A DNA stretch of 21,476 nt from Thermoplasmata archaeon (GCA_020343715.1 CP070808.1:1110227-1131702), one strand, 5' to 3'; numbered from the stretch's first letter, positions 12,701 through 19,965 are shown. Numbers and translations are program-made. Notes: generated by a model not told the origin, from the letters alone.

Positions 12701-15643
12701 AACGGCGTGGACAACAGCCAGAACCGCTCCGTGGACTCCTACGTCTACCTTAACGGGTGGGGCACCTTCCCCTCCACCCCCGACTGGACCCTGCCGACCA
12801 AGGGGGCCAGCGGCGTCGCCGTGGCGGACATGGACGGCACCGGCAGGCCCGACCTGGTCTTCTCCTGCCTCGAGTACAACGGCGACTACCAGACCCCCTC
12901 CCTGGTCTACCTGGGAGGCGATACGGGCTGGTCCCCGACCCCCGACATGGAGGTGCCCACCACCGGGGCCTCGGACGTGTTGGCCGCGCCCCTGGTGAGG
13001 CCCGACACCGCCGGTTACCTGTCCAAGGCGATCGTCCCCAACGATCCCCACGACACCGGCGCCTTCGACACCTTCAAGTTCACGGCCAGCCTGACGGGCT
13101 CCCGGAAGGGGACCATCAGCATCCTGGACGCCGAGACCTGGGAGGTGCTGGCGACCCGCGTCCTCGAGGACGGCAACCACATCTGGTCGGTGCGGGACGA
13201 GTTCGAGTTCCGCGACCATACCTCGGTGAGGGTCCTGGTCACGCTGACGGACCTGGACCGAACCGGCGACGTCCAGCTGGACAACCTGTGGCTCAACTGG
13301 TCGAAGCGGGTGCGCCTTCCCCCTGTGGCCGAGGCGATATCCGTGGACGACGAGTCCATCTACCGCACCACCGAGACCACCATCCGTGTCACCGTTCGGG
13401 ACGAGTACACCCCGATGGAGCAGCTGTCGGTCACCATCGAGCATCACCTGGTTGGATCCGAGGGCTGGGACGACAACCTCCTGTCCAGGCCCAAGCTGGT
13501 CGACGGCGTGTGGACGGCCACCTTCAAGGCCCTGGCCAAGACCCAGCTGGGTACCTACGAGTTCCGCCTGAACGTCACCGACGAGGATGGACAGTGGTCG
13601 GGCCACCTGGTGGGCGACCAGACGTTGGAGGTGCTCAACAGGCTACCCTCGACCCCGACGGTGCAGATCACCCCCGCCAGGCCCGTCACCACCTCTGCCC
13701 TGCGGGTGGAGGTCACCCAGGGTGCAAACGACCCCGAGAACTTCCCCCTGACCTACCACTACAGGTGGTACCGGGACGGGGTGCTGGTGCCCGAGCTCAC
13801 CGGCGACGTGGTGGGCCCATCCAACACCCTCCGGGGCGAGAACTGGACCGTGGAGGTGTGCGCCTACGACGGCGAGGACGAGGGCCCGGCGGCCACCGTC
13901 TCCCGCATCATCCAGAACGCCGCGCCCCTGGCGGTCAACCCCCTGCCCGACCCGTTCCTGGACGAGGACGGGGAGGACTCCGAGTGGCTGGACCTCTCCC
14001 AGGCCTTCGAGGACCCCGACGGGGACGTCATCACCTGGTCCGTGGACCCGGTGCCTGTGCACATCACGGTGACCATCGACCCGACCACGGGGATCGTGAC
14101 CCTGGTCCCCGAGGCGGACTGGAACGGCGATGAGGACATCACCTTCGTCTGCTCCGACGGGGAGCTCCAGGCGTCCCAGACCGTCACCGTCACCGTGCAC
14201 CCCCTGAACGACGCACCCGAGATCGTCGCCCTAAACGACGAGCCCGTCACCGGCGACATCGTGGAGTTCACCATCGGACAGGGCAATACCCTCACCATCA
14301 CACCCACGGTGGTGGACGTGGAGGGCCACGAGCTGGTCTTCGACGTCAACACCACGGCAGTGGAGATGGACGGGGTCACCGGTGTCATCACCTTCTCCCC
14401 CGACAACGACGCGGTGGGGACCCTCAGGTTCGCCCTCTCGGTCCACGACATCGTGTCGCCCACCGTCAAGGTCAAGCTCAACCTGGTGTTCCACGTTGTC
14501 AACGAGAACGACCCCATGGACGACCCCAGGGTCACCAACCCGGAGGACGGGGCACAGTACAAGGCCAACAAGACCTTCTACGTCACCTGCGTCTGCTACG
14601 ACCCGGACACCCCCTTCGGCCAGGTCCTCAACTACACCTGGACCTCCTCCATCGAGGGGCACCTGGGCTACGGGAACACCGTCACCCTGACCCTGACCGA
14701 GGTGGGCGAGCACGTGATCACCGTGACCGTCACCGACGGTGAGTTCCAGAAGACGGACAGCGTCACCATCCAGATCCTTCCCGCCGACGACGGAGGCGGT
14801 GGTGGCGGCCCCGGTCCCGGTGAGGACCCCGACGACAATCCCCAGGCAGCCTCCGGTGGCATCCCAACCGGTCTCATGGCCGCGGTCCTCGTGGCGCTAA
14901 TCGCCGCGGGTGCTGGAGGTTACATGGTCATGTCCCGTCGCAAGGGCGACGAGGAGGACGAGGAGGCGCCCGAGCCCGAGATGGACGAGCGGGAGGCCCT
15001 GCAGGCCATCGCCGACATGGTCGGGGAGGCCGCCGACGCCCTGGAGGAGTCCAAGAACGGGGACGACGGCAACGGCAATGGCCACACCGACGGCGAGGAC
15101 ATGTGGGTGGAGACCGAGGACATGAGCGGCATCGAGGTCTCGAACACCGGCGTGGCCGAGACCCAGCTGAGCATGGAGGCCTCGGTCACCCAGGCGGCCC
15201 CCGCCGAGGTGGAGGCGCTGTTCGCGGACATCGACACCAACGGCTACACCAACGGCAACGGGCAGGCCGCCGAGGACGCGGAGCAGCTCCGCCTCGACAA
15301 CCTGAAGCGCAAGTACGCCAACACAATCGGCCAGCTCCCCTACGGCATCCCCTCCGCGGCCCTCAAGGACCGCGACTGGAACGAGCTGGCGTCGGCCCTG
15401 GCCACCGGTGAGAAGAAGACCGTCGAGGGCGACAGGGAGGTCACCAACATCGATGGCGACTGGTACTACTCGGACATGGGCGATCCGTCCTCCTTCCTCA
15501 AGGAGCACGGCGCCAAGCCCAAGGTCGAGGCCAAGGCTGGCGCCGCCAACGGGGACCTGCTGGCCAAGCTGGAGGAGCGCTTCATCCTGGGCGAGATAAG
15601 CGAGGAGACGTACCGGGAGCTCAAGGAGAAGTACGGCAGCTAG
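9734..15643 (+). CDS. Giant FG-GAP/cadherin-like surface protein with SHOCT-like cytoplasmic tail
   Basis: A 1969-residue type I membrane protein. A signal peptide (ALAVLILVAMMALSGLSG) is followed by three copies of a beta-sandwich module alternating with two FG-GAP/VCBS propellers. Propeller 1 has calcium loops (DxNxDG) at residues 278, 332, 384, 432, 484 and 537. Propeller 2 has them at 761, 816, 870, 923, 977 and 1032, with a seventh blade lacking the loop. The first two modules end in WRE near residues 186 and 689; the third ends near 1189. Next come Ig/PKD-like and cadherin-like repeats (about 1195-1690), a Gly/Pro linker, a membrane helix (about 1710-1732), and an acidic cytoplasmic tail with a folded-looking segment (1852-1925) and a SHOCT-like end (LLAKLEERFILGEISEETYRELKEKYGS). 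The ATG at 9734 has GGAG 8 bases upstream; the open frame back to 9575 overlaps the promoter. Likely a calcium-stabilised adhesin or surface receptor; the ligand is unknown. Confidence 0.9.
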   Translation: MDGRALAVLILVAMMALSGLSGTATETGGDLVSHFEDFSVEDAEPWTDGFDDTSRVYIPPGGLIGTRVMDGKASLKAGASEGWIASEVITCPVGVKYDIVVVDAHLPGDSMIKISVLDATAEATEVGYANATIDGYKDIEGTAVSIKPIDATAYPRLRIQVTLVASGTDRPKVDGWSLYYCPFDEWREDFVTDIRMDSVRGLNLTDGSLELDLTEHHGGASTRSGSRSSDPFPTIVFDRYATGGSDVLNAFYANFDKTGYNAKTDISAKGPRDLRIADLNGDGINDIVSSNSWFQSGNPDSLIYWGKTDGTWGLDDSTDLEVVRGSEAALGDFNGDGQIDIAIAAWHQSLTTSSAVFLNQGGYFNEQPDISFTDMEFYRAGAGDLNNDGYDDIIFSAMGNTKAFFGGPDGPDTNHDITFTVSAYPYGIIGDDFNDDGYDDIIILYNAGDNKVRVHMGSSSGMDNVADHMVAVGGGPFFSGTTGDLNNDGYPELVVMSTDNPSRNIYIVPGTATGWDDDNTVDFSTAGSYVYAMQCADVNGDGIEDLVAGVGSEMRIYYGADGTIDTIPDITKTGIYQPGSIVIDQGGRTSTRKFSGRMVTQPINLPSGKQWDTLVIEGSTPANTSITVTLKDASDKVISGFEDVVAKDLDLSGLTHMSVKVEMWLESDLNTTTPVIDRLRLRWQDIGTWREQFFGPAKAARMMGANIVDGHLTAGPGKAGADLLFTTLRDVDGFNVPSTAHTSVGPMEIGVTGASAVTVGDIDGNGYTDILFATHQTSDTNYEASSPLFMGSAVGWRSSPDHVFPTVGASDVAMEDINGDGYADVVFAQEFDGTAHDVNSTLFWGSADGWSDTTDHEFETNGASGVAVTDADGDGDLDLVFACYKGTSTATDSMVFYQDEGAFPSTPDELLPTKGARAVAAGDVDDDGNVDLVFANSFSGGFAEIDSYIYKGKASGGFETTPVKVPTVGAEDVALADLDGDGDLDLVFANGVDNSQNRSVDSYVYLNGWGTFPSTPDWTLPTKGASGVAVADMDGTGRPDLVFSCLEYNGDYQTPSLVYLGGDTGWSPTPDMEVPTTGASDVLAAPLVRPDTAGYLSKAIVPNDPHDTGAFDTFKFTASLTGSRKGTISILDAETWEVLATRVLEDGNHIWSVRDEFEFRDHTSVRVLVTLTDLDRTGDVQLDNLWLNWSKRVRLPPVAEAISVDDESIYRTTETTIRVTVRDEYTPMEQLSVTIEHHLVGSEGWDDNLLSRPKLVDGVWTATFKALAKTQLGTYEFRLNVTDEDGQWSGHLVGDQTLEVLNRLPSTPTVQITPARPVTTSALRVEVTQGANDPENFPLTYHYRWYRDGVLVPELTGDVVGPSNTLRGENWTVEVCAYDGEDEGPAATVSRIIQNAAPLAVNPLPDPFLDEDGEDSEWLDLSQAFEDPDGDVITWSVDPVPVHITVTIDPTTGIVTLVPEADWNGDEDITFVCSDGELQASQTVTVTVHPLNDAPEIVALNDEPVTGDIVEFTIGQGNTLTITPTVVDVEGHELVFDVNTTAVEMDGVTGVITFSPDNDAVGTLRFALSVHDIVSPTVKVKLNLVFHVVNENDPMDDPRVTNPEDGAQYKANKTFYVTCVCYDPDTPFGQVLNYTWTSSIEGHLGYGNTVTLTLTEVGEHVITVTVTDGEFQKTDSVTIQILPADDGGGGGGPGPGEDPDDNPQAASGGIPTGLMAAVLVALIAAGAGGYMVMSRRKGDEEDEEAPEPEMDEREALQAIADMVGEAADALEESKNGDDGNGNGHTDGEDMWVETEDMSGIEVSNTGVAETQLSMEASVTQAAPAEVEALFADIDTNGYTNGNGQAAEDAEQLRLDNLKRKYANTIGQLPYGIPSAALKDRDWNELASALATGEKKTVEGDREVTNIDGDWYYSDMGDPSSFLKEHGAKPKVEAKAGAANGDLLAKLEERFILGEISEETYRELKEKYGS
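10565..11370 (+). repeat. First set of FG-GAP calcium-loop repeats (six copies)
   Basis: Six coding repeats spaced 48-54 codons apart, each with a D-x-N-x-D-G-x-x-(D/E) loop (DLNGDGIND, DFNGDGQID, DLNNDGYDD, DFNDDGYDD, DLNNDGYPE, DVNGDGIED). They form an integrin-like beta-propeller inside the giant surface protein. Confidence 0.85.
12014..12855 (+). repeat. Second set of FG-GAP calcium-loop repeats (six copies plus a degenerate seventh)
   Basis: Six coding repeats spaced 53-55 codons apart (DIDGNGYTD, DINGDGYAD, DADGDGDLD, DVDDDGNVD, DLDGDGDLD, DMDGTGRPD), each preceded by a GAsxV strand. A seventh GASDV strand follows near residue 1085 without the acidic loop. They are more uniform than the first set, suggesting later duplication or homogenisation. 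Confidence 0.85.
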
Positions 15644-15654
15644 ACGCTCACAAA

Positions 15655-15706
15655 GAGGGGGTCCGCGTCTCTCCAGTCCCCGCGGGCCCCCTCAACCTCC
15701 CCTTTT
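15655..15706 (+). terminator. Strong hairpin terminator after the giant surface gene
   Basis: GAGGGGGTCCGCG (15655-15667) pairs with CGCGGGCCCCCTC (15681-15693): 13 pairs with one G-U and a 13-base loop, followed by CCCCTTTTCC. It begins 12 bases after the stop codon and separates the surface gene from the copZ-like operon promoter. Confidence 0.75.
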
Positions 15707-15730
15707 CCGATACCAGCCCCATCCGGGCAG

Positions 15731-15741
15731 AAATATATATC
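15731..15741 (+). promoter_or_regulatory. TATA-box promoter of the copZ-like operon
   Basis: AAATATATATC lies about 50 bases before the ATG at 15786, giving a predicted leader of about 25 bases. It lacks the CACACCA element seen before the two surface genes. Confidence 0.7.
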
Positions 15742-15785
15742 AGGTCTTCCTTTTCCATGTCCACCCTTCAAGGGAGCTGAGCAAA

Positions 15786-16019
15786 ATGGCCCTCTTTGGA
15801 AAGAAAGGCAACACCACGGAACTCACCGTGACCGGCATGACCTGCGGCCACTGCGAGATGCGCGTCAAGATGGCCCTCGAGAAGGTACCTGGCGTCAAGA
15901 AGGCAAAGGCGGACAACGTGAAGGACGTGGCCATCATCACCCACGAGGGCGAGCTGGACATGGACGCCGCGGTCCAGGCCGTCAAGGACGCCGGCTACGA
16001 GGCCCATCCACCGATCTGA
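15786..16019 (+). CDS. Heavy-metal-associated (HMA) domain metallochaperone, CopZ-like
   Basis: A 77-residue single-domain ferredoxin-like (beta-alpha-beta-beta-alpha-beta) protein that binds Cu(I) or a similar soft metal and hands it to a partner. The metal loop GMTCGHC has its two cysteines at residues 20 and 23. The C-terminal half (AVQAVKDAGYEA) is the standard ending of the fold. A short basic N-terminal extension (ALFGKKGN) precedes the domain. The ATG has a GGGAG-type site about 10 bases upstream and a clear TATA box. No P-type ATPase or metal-responsive repressor is in the window, so the metal and partner are unknown. The next gene starts 22 bases after the stop on the same strand, so the two are probably co-transcribed, though a functional link is not obvious. 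Confidence 0.92.
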   Translation: MALFGKKGNTTELTVTGMTCGHCEMRVKMALEKVPGVKKAKADNVKDVAIITHEGELDMDAAVQAVKDAGYEAHPPI

Positions 16020-16041
16020 GCCATCACCGGGGGGTGGGGAC

Positions 16042-16797
16042 GTGGAGCAGGTCTGGTACCACACGGAGGAGGGCGTGGCCATCATCCGGCTGGCCAAGTC
16101 CGTCACCAACGCAATAGGCATGCAGCTGGTCAACGACCTTTGGGCCAAGGTGAAGCAGGCCCGTGACGACGATGAAGTCCACGCTGTCATGCTGACGGGG
16201 GAGAGCGACCGCTTCTTCTCCATCGGTCTGGACATCCCCGAGCTCATCGAGTACCCCAAGGACAAGTTCGCCGAGTTCGTGGGCTACTTCGATCGCATGT
16301 GCATGGACCTATATGCCATGCCCAAGCCCACCGTGGTGGCCATCAGGGGCCACGCCACGGCGGGGGGCGCCATCATCGCCCTCACCGGCGACCATCGCGT
16401 CATGACATCGGGCAGGGCCGTCATGGGCCTCAACGAGGTGCGCCTGGGCGTCACCGTCCCGTACCCCGCGGACAGGATGCTACGGGACCTGGTGGGCAAC
16501 CGAGTTGCCAGGGACGTGATGGAGGTGGGCGACTTCTACGAGCCCTCCGAGCTGCTGGCCATGGGCCTGGTGGACGAGGTGGTACCCCCCGACCAGGTGC
16601 TCTTCATCGCCAGGGAGCTGGCAGTGTCCCTTGCTGCCTCCCCGACGGAGGCCTACGCCGCCATCAAGGAGAACCGCACGGCCCCCGTGCTGGCCGACAT
16701 TGAGACCCACCTGGAGCAGAAGGAGCGGGAGTTCGTGGACATGTGGTACTCGGACCACGCCCAGGCCCAGCTGGAAGAGGCGATGCTCAAGTTCTGA
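16042..16797 (+). CDS. Enoyl-CoA hydratase/isomerase family protein, resembling delta3,delta2-enoyl-CoA isomerase
   Basis: A 251-residue crotonase-fold enzyme acting on acyl-CoA thioesters. The oxyanion-hole segments are FSIGLDIPEL (near residue 60) and GHATAGGAIIAL (near 104-114). Of the two hydratase glutamates, the first (Glu144 of rat hydratase, in GGGCELA) is Ile111 here, while the second is kept as E132 in GLNEVRLG. The AGG-xxVALT-D and GLNE-x-x-LG pattern resembles mitochondrial ECI1, an isomerase that works with a single glutamate. A double-bond isomerase is therefore more likely than a hydratase; another crotonase activity is possible. The start is GTG at 16042, with a G-rich stretch (GGGGTGGGG) just upstream. 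It lies 22 bases after the copZ-like gene. Its stop is 3 bases from the stop of the convergent surface gene. Cytosolic, no signal peptide. Confidence 0.9.
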   Translation: MEQVWYHTEEGVAIIRLAKSVTNAIGMQLVNDLWAKVKQARDDDEVHAVMLTGESDRFFSIGLDIPELIEYPKDKFAEFVGYFDRMCMDLYAMPKPTVVAIRGHATAGGAIIALTGDHRVMTSGRAVMGLNEVRLGVTVPYPADRMLRDLVGNRVARDVMEVGDFYEPSELLAMGLVDEVVPPDQVLFIARELAVSLAASPTEAYAAIKENRTAPVLADIETHLEQKEREFVDMWYSDHAQAQLEEAMLKF

Positions 16798-16800
16798 GGC

Positions 16801-19800
16801 CTACTCCTCCTCGGCCCGCTTGGCGGCCGACGAGAGGTACAGCAGCGTCCCGGCGTACGCGATGATGAGGATTATCACCAGCCCCCAGGCCAGCCAGTCT
16901 ATCTCCTCGTCCTCCTCGCCTCCACCGCCCCCGTCGGTGTCCTTAGCCCGCTTCATCAGCGGGATGGAGCCGGTGGGGTCGCCGTTGGAGTCCAGCTCCA
17001 CGGTGAGCTGGAGCGAGTCCCACCCCTCCTTCTCCGCCACCACCGTCGCGGGGGACACCAGGTGGGCGATCTCTACCACGAACACGGCCCAGCCGTCGTC
17101 GCCCGTGTAGGCCACGTAGGAGTTGCCGTCGAGGGTGGCCTCGACGCGCACGCCGCCCAGGGCGCCCCCCTCCTCCTCGAAGGGTCCCAGGCGCCACTGC
17201 TTGATGGTTGCGACCTCATCGACGGTGACGATGACCCAGTCCAGCTCGCTGTTGCCCGCGGCATCGAAGACCTGGAGCTCCAGCTCGTACTCCCCGGGTA
17301 TGTTGAACTGGTATGATGGCTCCGCCCCCTGCAGGTTCTTGAGGAGCGAGCCCTCGGCGAAGACCCAGTTGAAGAAGATGATGCCCACGTTGTCGGTGGA
17401 GGCCGTGCCGTCCAGGGTCACCAGCGTTCCCTGGTCCACGGTCACGTCCGTGCCCGCGTCGGCCACGGGGGGCTCGGTGTCGCGGACGGTCAGCGTGAGG
17501 TCGTCCACGTCCCAGTTGCCAGCGTCGTCGGTGACGTTCAGGTAGACGGTGTACTCCCCGGCCTCGTCGAACGCCCGCTCCACCGTCTCCCCCACCTCGA
17601 TGACCACCTCGCCTCCCTCATGGAAGGTCCAGGTCCAGGAGGTCACGCCCACGTTGTCCCGGGACCAGCCCCCGAACAGCGTCACCGTCTCCTCCTGGTC
17701 AGCGGCGAAGTCACGGCCCGCGTCGGCCACGGGGTCCTCGGTGTCGACGACGCGGACGAGCACGTCGTCCACGTCCCAGTTGCCGGCCTCGTCGTAGACC
17801 CTCAACACCGCTGGATACTCTCCTGGCTCATCGATGGTGAACACTGCCAGAACACCTCCTTGGAACCAGTTGAGCCCATCGGGGTCCAGGTACCACTCGT
17901 ACTCCGCGATGAAACCGTTGTCAGAGGATGCCGTGCCGTTGAGGACGAACAACTCGCCCATCGGCACCTCGATGTCCTCCCCCGCGTCGGCGACGGGGTC
18001 CGTGAGGTCGTGGATGTGGAGGGATGTCCAGTTCACATCGGTGTTGCCCCAGGCATCCTCCACCTCCAGGGTGATCAGGTACGAGCCGATGAGGATGAAG
18101 GGGAAGGTGACGGTCTCCCCCACCAGCTCCACCGGGGTATCGGCGTACGTGAAGGTCCACGTGTACCTGACGATGACGCCGTTATCCGTCGAGCCGGAAC
18201 CGTTGAACATGTAGACGCTTCCCACCTCGCCACCCTGCTCTGGACCGGCGTCGGCCACCGGGTCCTCGGTGTCGAAGAAGAAGGCCAGGGGGAACATGTC
18301 CTCCACCCCGCTGTTCCCCACACCGTACGGGGTGTCCCACACCCTCCCGGTGACGGTGGCATCAGGGTACCTGGCCCTGTAATCGTCCCAGTAGTTCCCG
18401 TACACCCCGTCATCGAAGATGTCGTCGTCGAAGGGCATCGAGGAGTGCTCGTTGTTGTTCAAGAAGGTATTGAGGGTGAACCGGTTGGTACCGTTGGTGC
18501 CGTCGAAGAGCATGCCGAACCCGGCGCAGTCCCGGATGGTGTTCACCATGAACATGTTGTCCTTGACCTCGTGGGTCGAGGCGTTGAAGTGGATTCCCAC
18601 CTCGGCGCCCATGATGGTGTTGCCCTCCACCGAAACGTCCAGCATGCCCTCTATCACCATGCCGCATCCCTCCAGGAGGCATCCTTTGACCACCCCTCCC
18701 ACGATGGGGTCGTCGCCCGCGGTGTGCACGGTGAAGCCGATGCCCACCAGGGCCTCGCTGACGGTGCAATCAATGATGTCGAGGTCCCACCCCCCGCGCA
18801 CCCATATCCCGGTCTTGAACCCCCACACCTCGTTACGTAGGAGGGTGACGTTGGTGGGGGGCAGATCGACGCCTGCCCGGTGCCTGCCCACGATGATGCC
18901 GCTGGTGTCCCGGGACTCGTTCTCCCGCGTCGACACGACCTGGTTGCCCTCCACGAGAGTGTGGTTGGCCCAAAGGACATTGATGGCGGACCCGAGGCAT
19001 TCGACGTAGTTGTTCCTGATGATGTTGTGCTCCATGCCGTGGACCACCAGGTCTGACCAGCTGTTGCCCTCATCGCGCACGCTGTTCCCCTCTATCAGGC
19101 TGTCCCTCTGCCCGTCCCCCTGGACGCCCAGGCCCACCCTGGCGTAGTTCCTGACTTGGTTGTTCCTGACCGTCACGTTGTTGCACCGGTCGAATCGCAT
19201 GCCGCTCCAGGAGTTGTCGGATACCGTGCAGCCTTGCACCTTCACGTGGTCCGTGTCGGACACCTCGATGCCGTTGCCGCTGTTGTTGGAGAACTCGCAC
19301 TTGAGCACCTGGAGGTCCTCTGTCTCGTAGAAGCCCACAAGCCGCTCGACGCGGAGACCGTGTATCCGGTTTTCCACCGACACGCTGTCAAGGATGACGG
19401 TACCCACCGCCGCCCTCACGTGGATCCCCTCGTTGTTGCCCGTGCACCTCACGCCCTCTAGCAGGGTGTAGTCGGCCTCCTCGACCAGGATGCCCTGCCA
19501 GGAGTTGTTCATGCATAGCACGCCGTCGATGGTGTTGTGGTACCCTCGGTTGACCCACAGACCCCAGAGGTTGTCCCTGATGATGACGTCCTCTATCAGG
19601 CAGTACGATCCCTGGAGGATCATCCCCGCGTTGTTGACGCTCCCCTGGATGGTCACCTGCGTGACCACGACCTTGCTGGACACAATCAACATCACGTACG
19701 GGTCGTCCATCGATATGACGGTGTCCTCCGCGCTCTCGCCCCTGATGGTGAGCGGCCTCCAGACCACGACGGACTCGTTGTACTCGCCATTCTTGATGAA

Positions 19801-19965
19801 CACAGTGTCGTAGTCCATGGCGTTGTCGATGGCCTCTTGGATCGTCAGGTGGTCGTCGGGCACGGTCACGGTCGCTCCCTTGACGTCATCGGCGCCCGCG
19901 ACGACCATCACAAGAACGCCCAGGCTCACCAGCAGAAGAAGGGTTGGCCCCTTCAGCCCCTCCAT
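16801..19965 (-). CDS. NosD-like beta-helix and PKD-repeat surface protein with C-terminal membrane anchor
   Basis: A 1054-residue secreted, membrane-anchored protein. Order of parts: signal peptide (GPTLLLLVSLGVLVMVVAGA, about residues 6-25); a long right-handed parallel beta-helix of the periplasmic copper-binding/NosD type (about 30-520; opening VTVPDDHLTIQEAIDNA, many N-N-x-G turns); the NosD end motif GNYWDDYRARYPDA from residue 523; four PKD domains of exactly 88 residues starting at 565, 653, 741 and 829, each opening (D)PVADAG; a carboxypeptidase-regulatory-like beta domain (about 920-1010); a Gly/Glu-rich linker; a membrane helix at about 1024-1044; and a short cytoplasmic tail. Many NxS/T sequons fit glycosylation. 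GGAGGATGA lies 7 bases before the ATG. It is probably a cell-surface binding or S-layer-associated protein. Unlike the sensor at 6233-9544 it has no intracellular domain. Confidence 0.92.
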   Translation of the reverse strand: MEGLKGPTLLLLVSLGVLVMVVAGADDVKGATVTVPDDHLTIQEAIDNAMDYDTVFIKNGEYNESVVVWRPLTIRGESAEDTVISMDDPYVMLIVSSKVVVTQVTIQGSVNNAGMILQGSYCLIEDVIIRDNLWGLWVNRGYHNTIDGVLCMNNSWQGILVEEADYTLLEGVRCTGNNEGIHVRAAVGTVILDSVSVENRIHGLRVERLVGFYETEDLQVLKCEFSNNSGNGIEVSDTDHVKVQGCTVSDNSWSGMRFDRCNNVTVRNNQVRNYARVGLGVQGDGQRDSLIEGNSVRDEGNSWSDLVVHGMEHNIIRNNYVECLGSAINVLWANHTLVEGNQVVSTRENESRDTSGIIVGRHRAGVDLPPTNVTLLRNEVWGFKTGIWVRGGWDLDIIDCTVSEALVGIGFTVHTAGDDPIVGGVVKGCLLEGCGMVIEGMLDVSVEGNTIMGAEVGIHFNASTHEVKDNMFMVNTIRDCAGFGMLFDGTNGTNRFTLNTFLNNNEHSSMPFDDDIFDDGVYGNYWDDYRARYPDATVTGRVWDTPYGVGNSGVEDMFPLAFFFDTEDPVADAGPEQGGEVGSVYMFNGSGSTDNGVIVRYTWTFTYADTPVELVGETVTFPFILIGSYLITLEVEDAWGNTDVNWTSLHIHDLTDPVADAGEDIEVPMGELFVLNGTASSDNGFIAEYEWYLDPDGLNWFQGGVLAVFTIDEPGEYPAVLRVYDEAGNWDVDDVLVRVVDTEDPVADAGRDFAADQEETVTLFGGWSRDNVGVTSWTWTFHEGGEVVIEVGETVERAFDEAGEYTVYLNVTDDAGNWDVDDLTLTVRDTEPPVADAGTDVTVDQGTLVTLDGTASTDNVGIIFFNWVFAEGSLLKNLQGAEPSYQFNIPGEYELELQVFDAAGNSELDWVIVTVDEVATIKQWRLGPFEEEGGALGGVRVEATLDGNSYVAYTGDDGWAVFVVEIAHLVSPATVVAEKEGWDSLQLTVELDSNGDPTGSIPLMKRAKDTDGGGGGEEDEEIDWLAWGLVIILIIAYAGTLLYLSSAAKRAEEE
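17218..18273 (-). repeat. Four tandem 264-bp PKD-coding repeats
   Basis: Four consecutive units of exactly 264 bp (88 codons) encode PKD domains opening DTEDPVADAG, DLTDPVADAG, DTEDPVADAG and DTEPPVADAG. The sequences have diverged between openings, but no insertion or deletion has changed the unit length. Confidence 0.85.

Noticed and set aside
10565..12855. Regular DNA repeats as a possible CRISPR or satellite array
   Set aside because: The periodicity is in codons (about 48-55 residues) with diverged DNA sequence and encodes calcium-binding propeller blades.
12044..13606. 520-codon open frame on the minus strand opposite the giant surface gene
   Set aside because: It lies wholly antisense to clearly coding FG-GAP sequence and its translation is Gly/Val/His-rich with no recognisable domain. 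Long antisense frames are expected in GC-rich coding DNA.
17620..18840. 406-codon plus-strand open frame opposite the PKD/beta-helix gene
   Set aside because: Its translation is Val/His/Glu/Gly-rich and without domains, while the minus strand encodes four regular PKD domains.
16801..19965. NosD label as evidence for denitrification
   Set aside because: The beta-helix repeat is shared by many archaeal surface proteins. No nitrous-oxide reductase gene or other nos gene is present.
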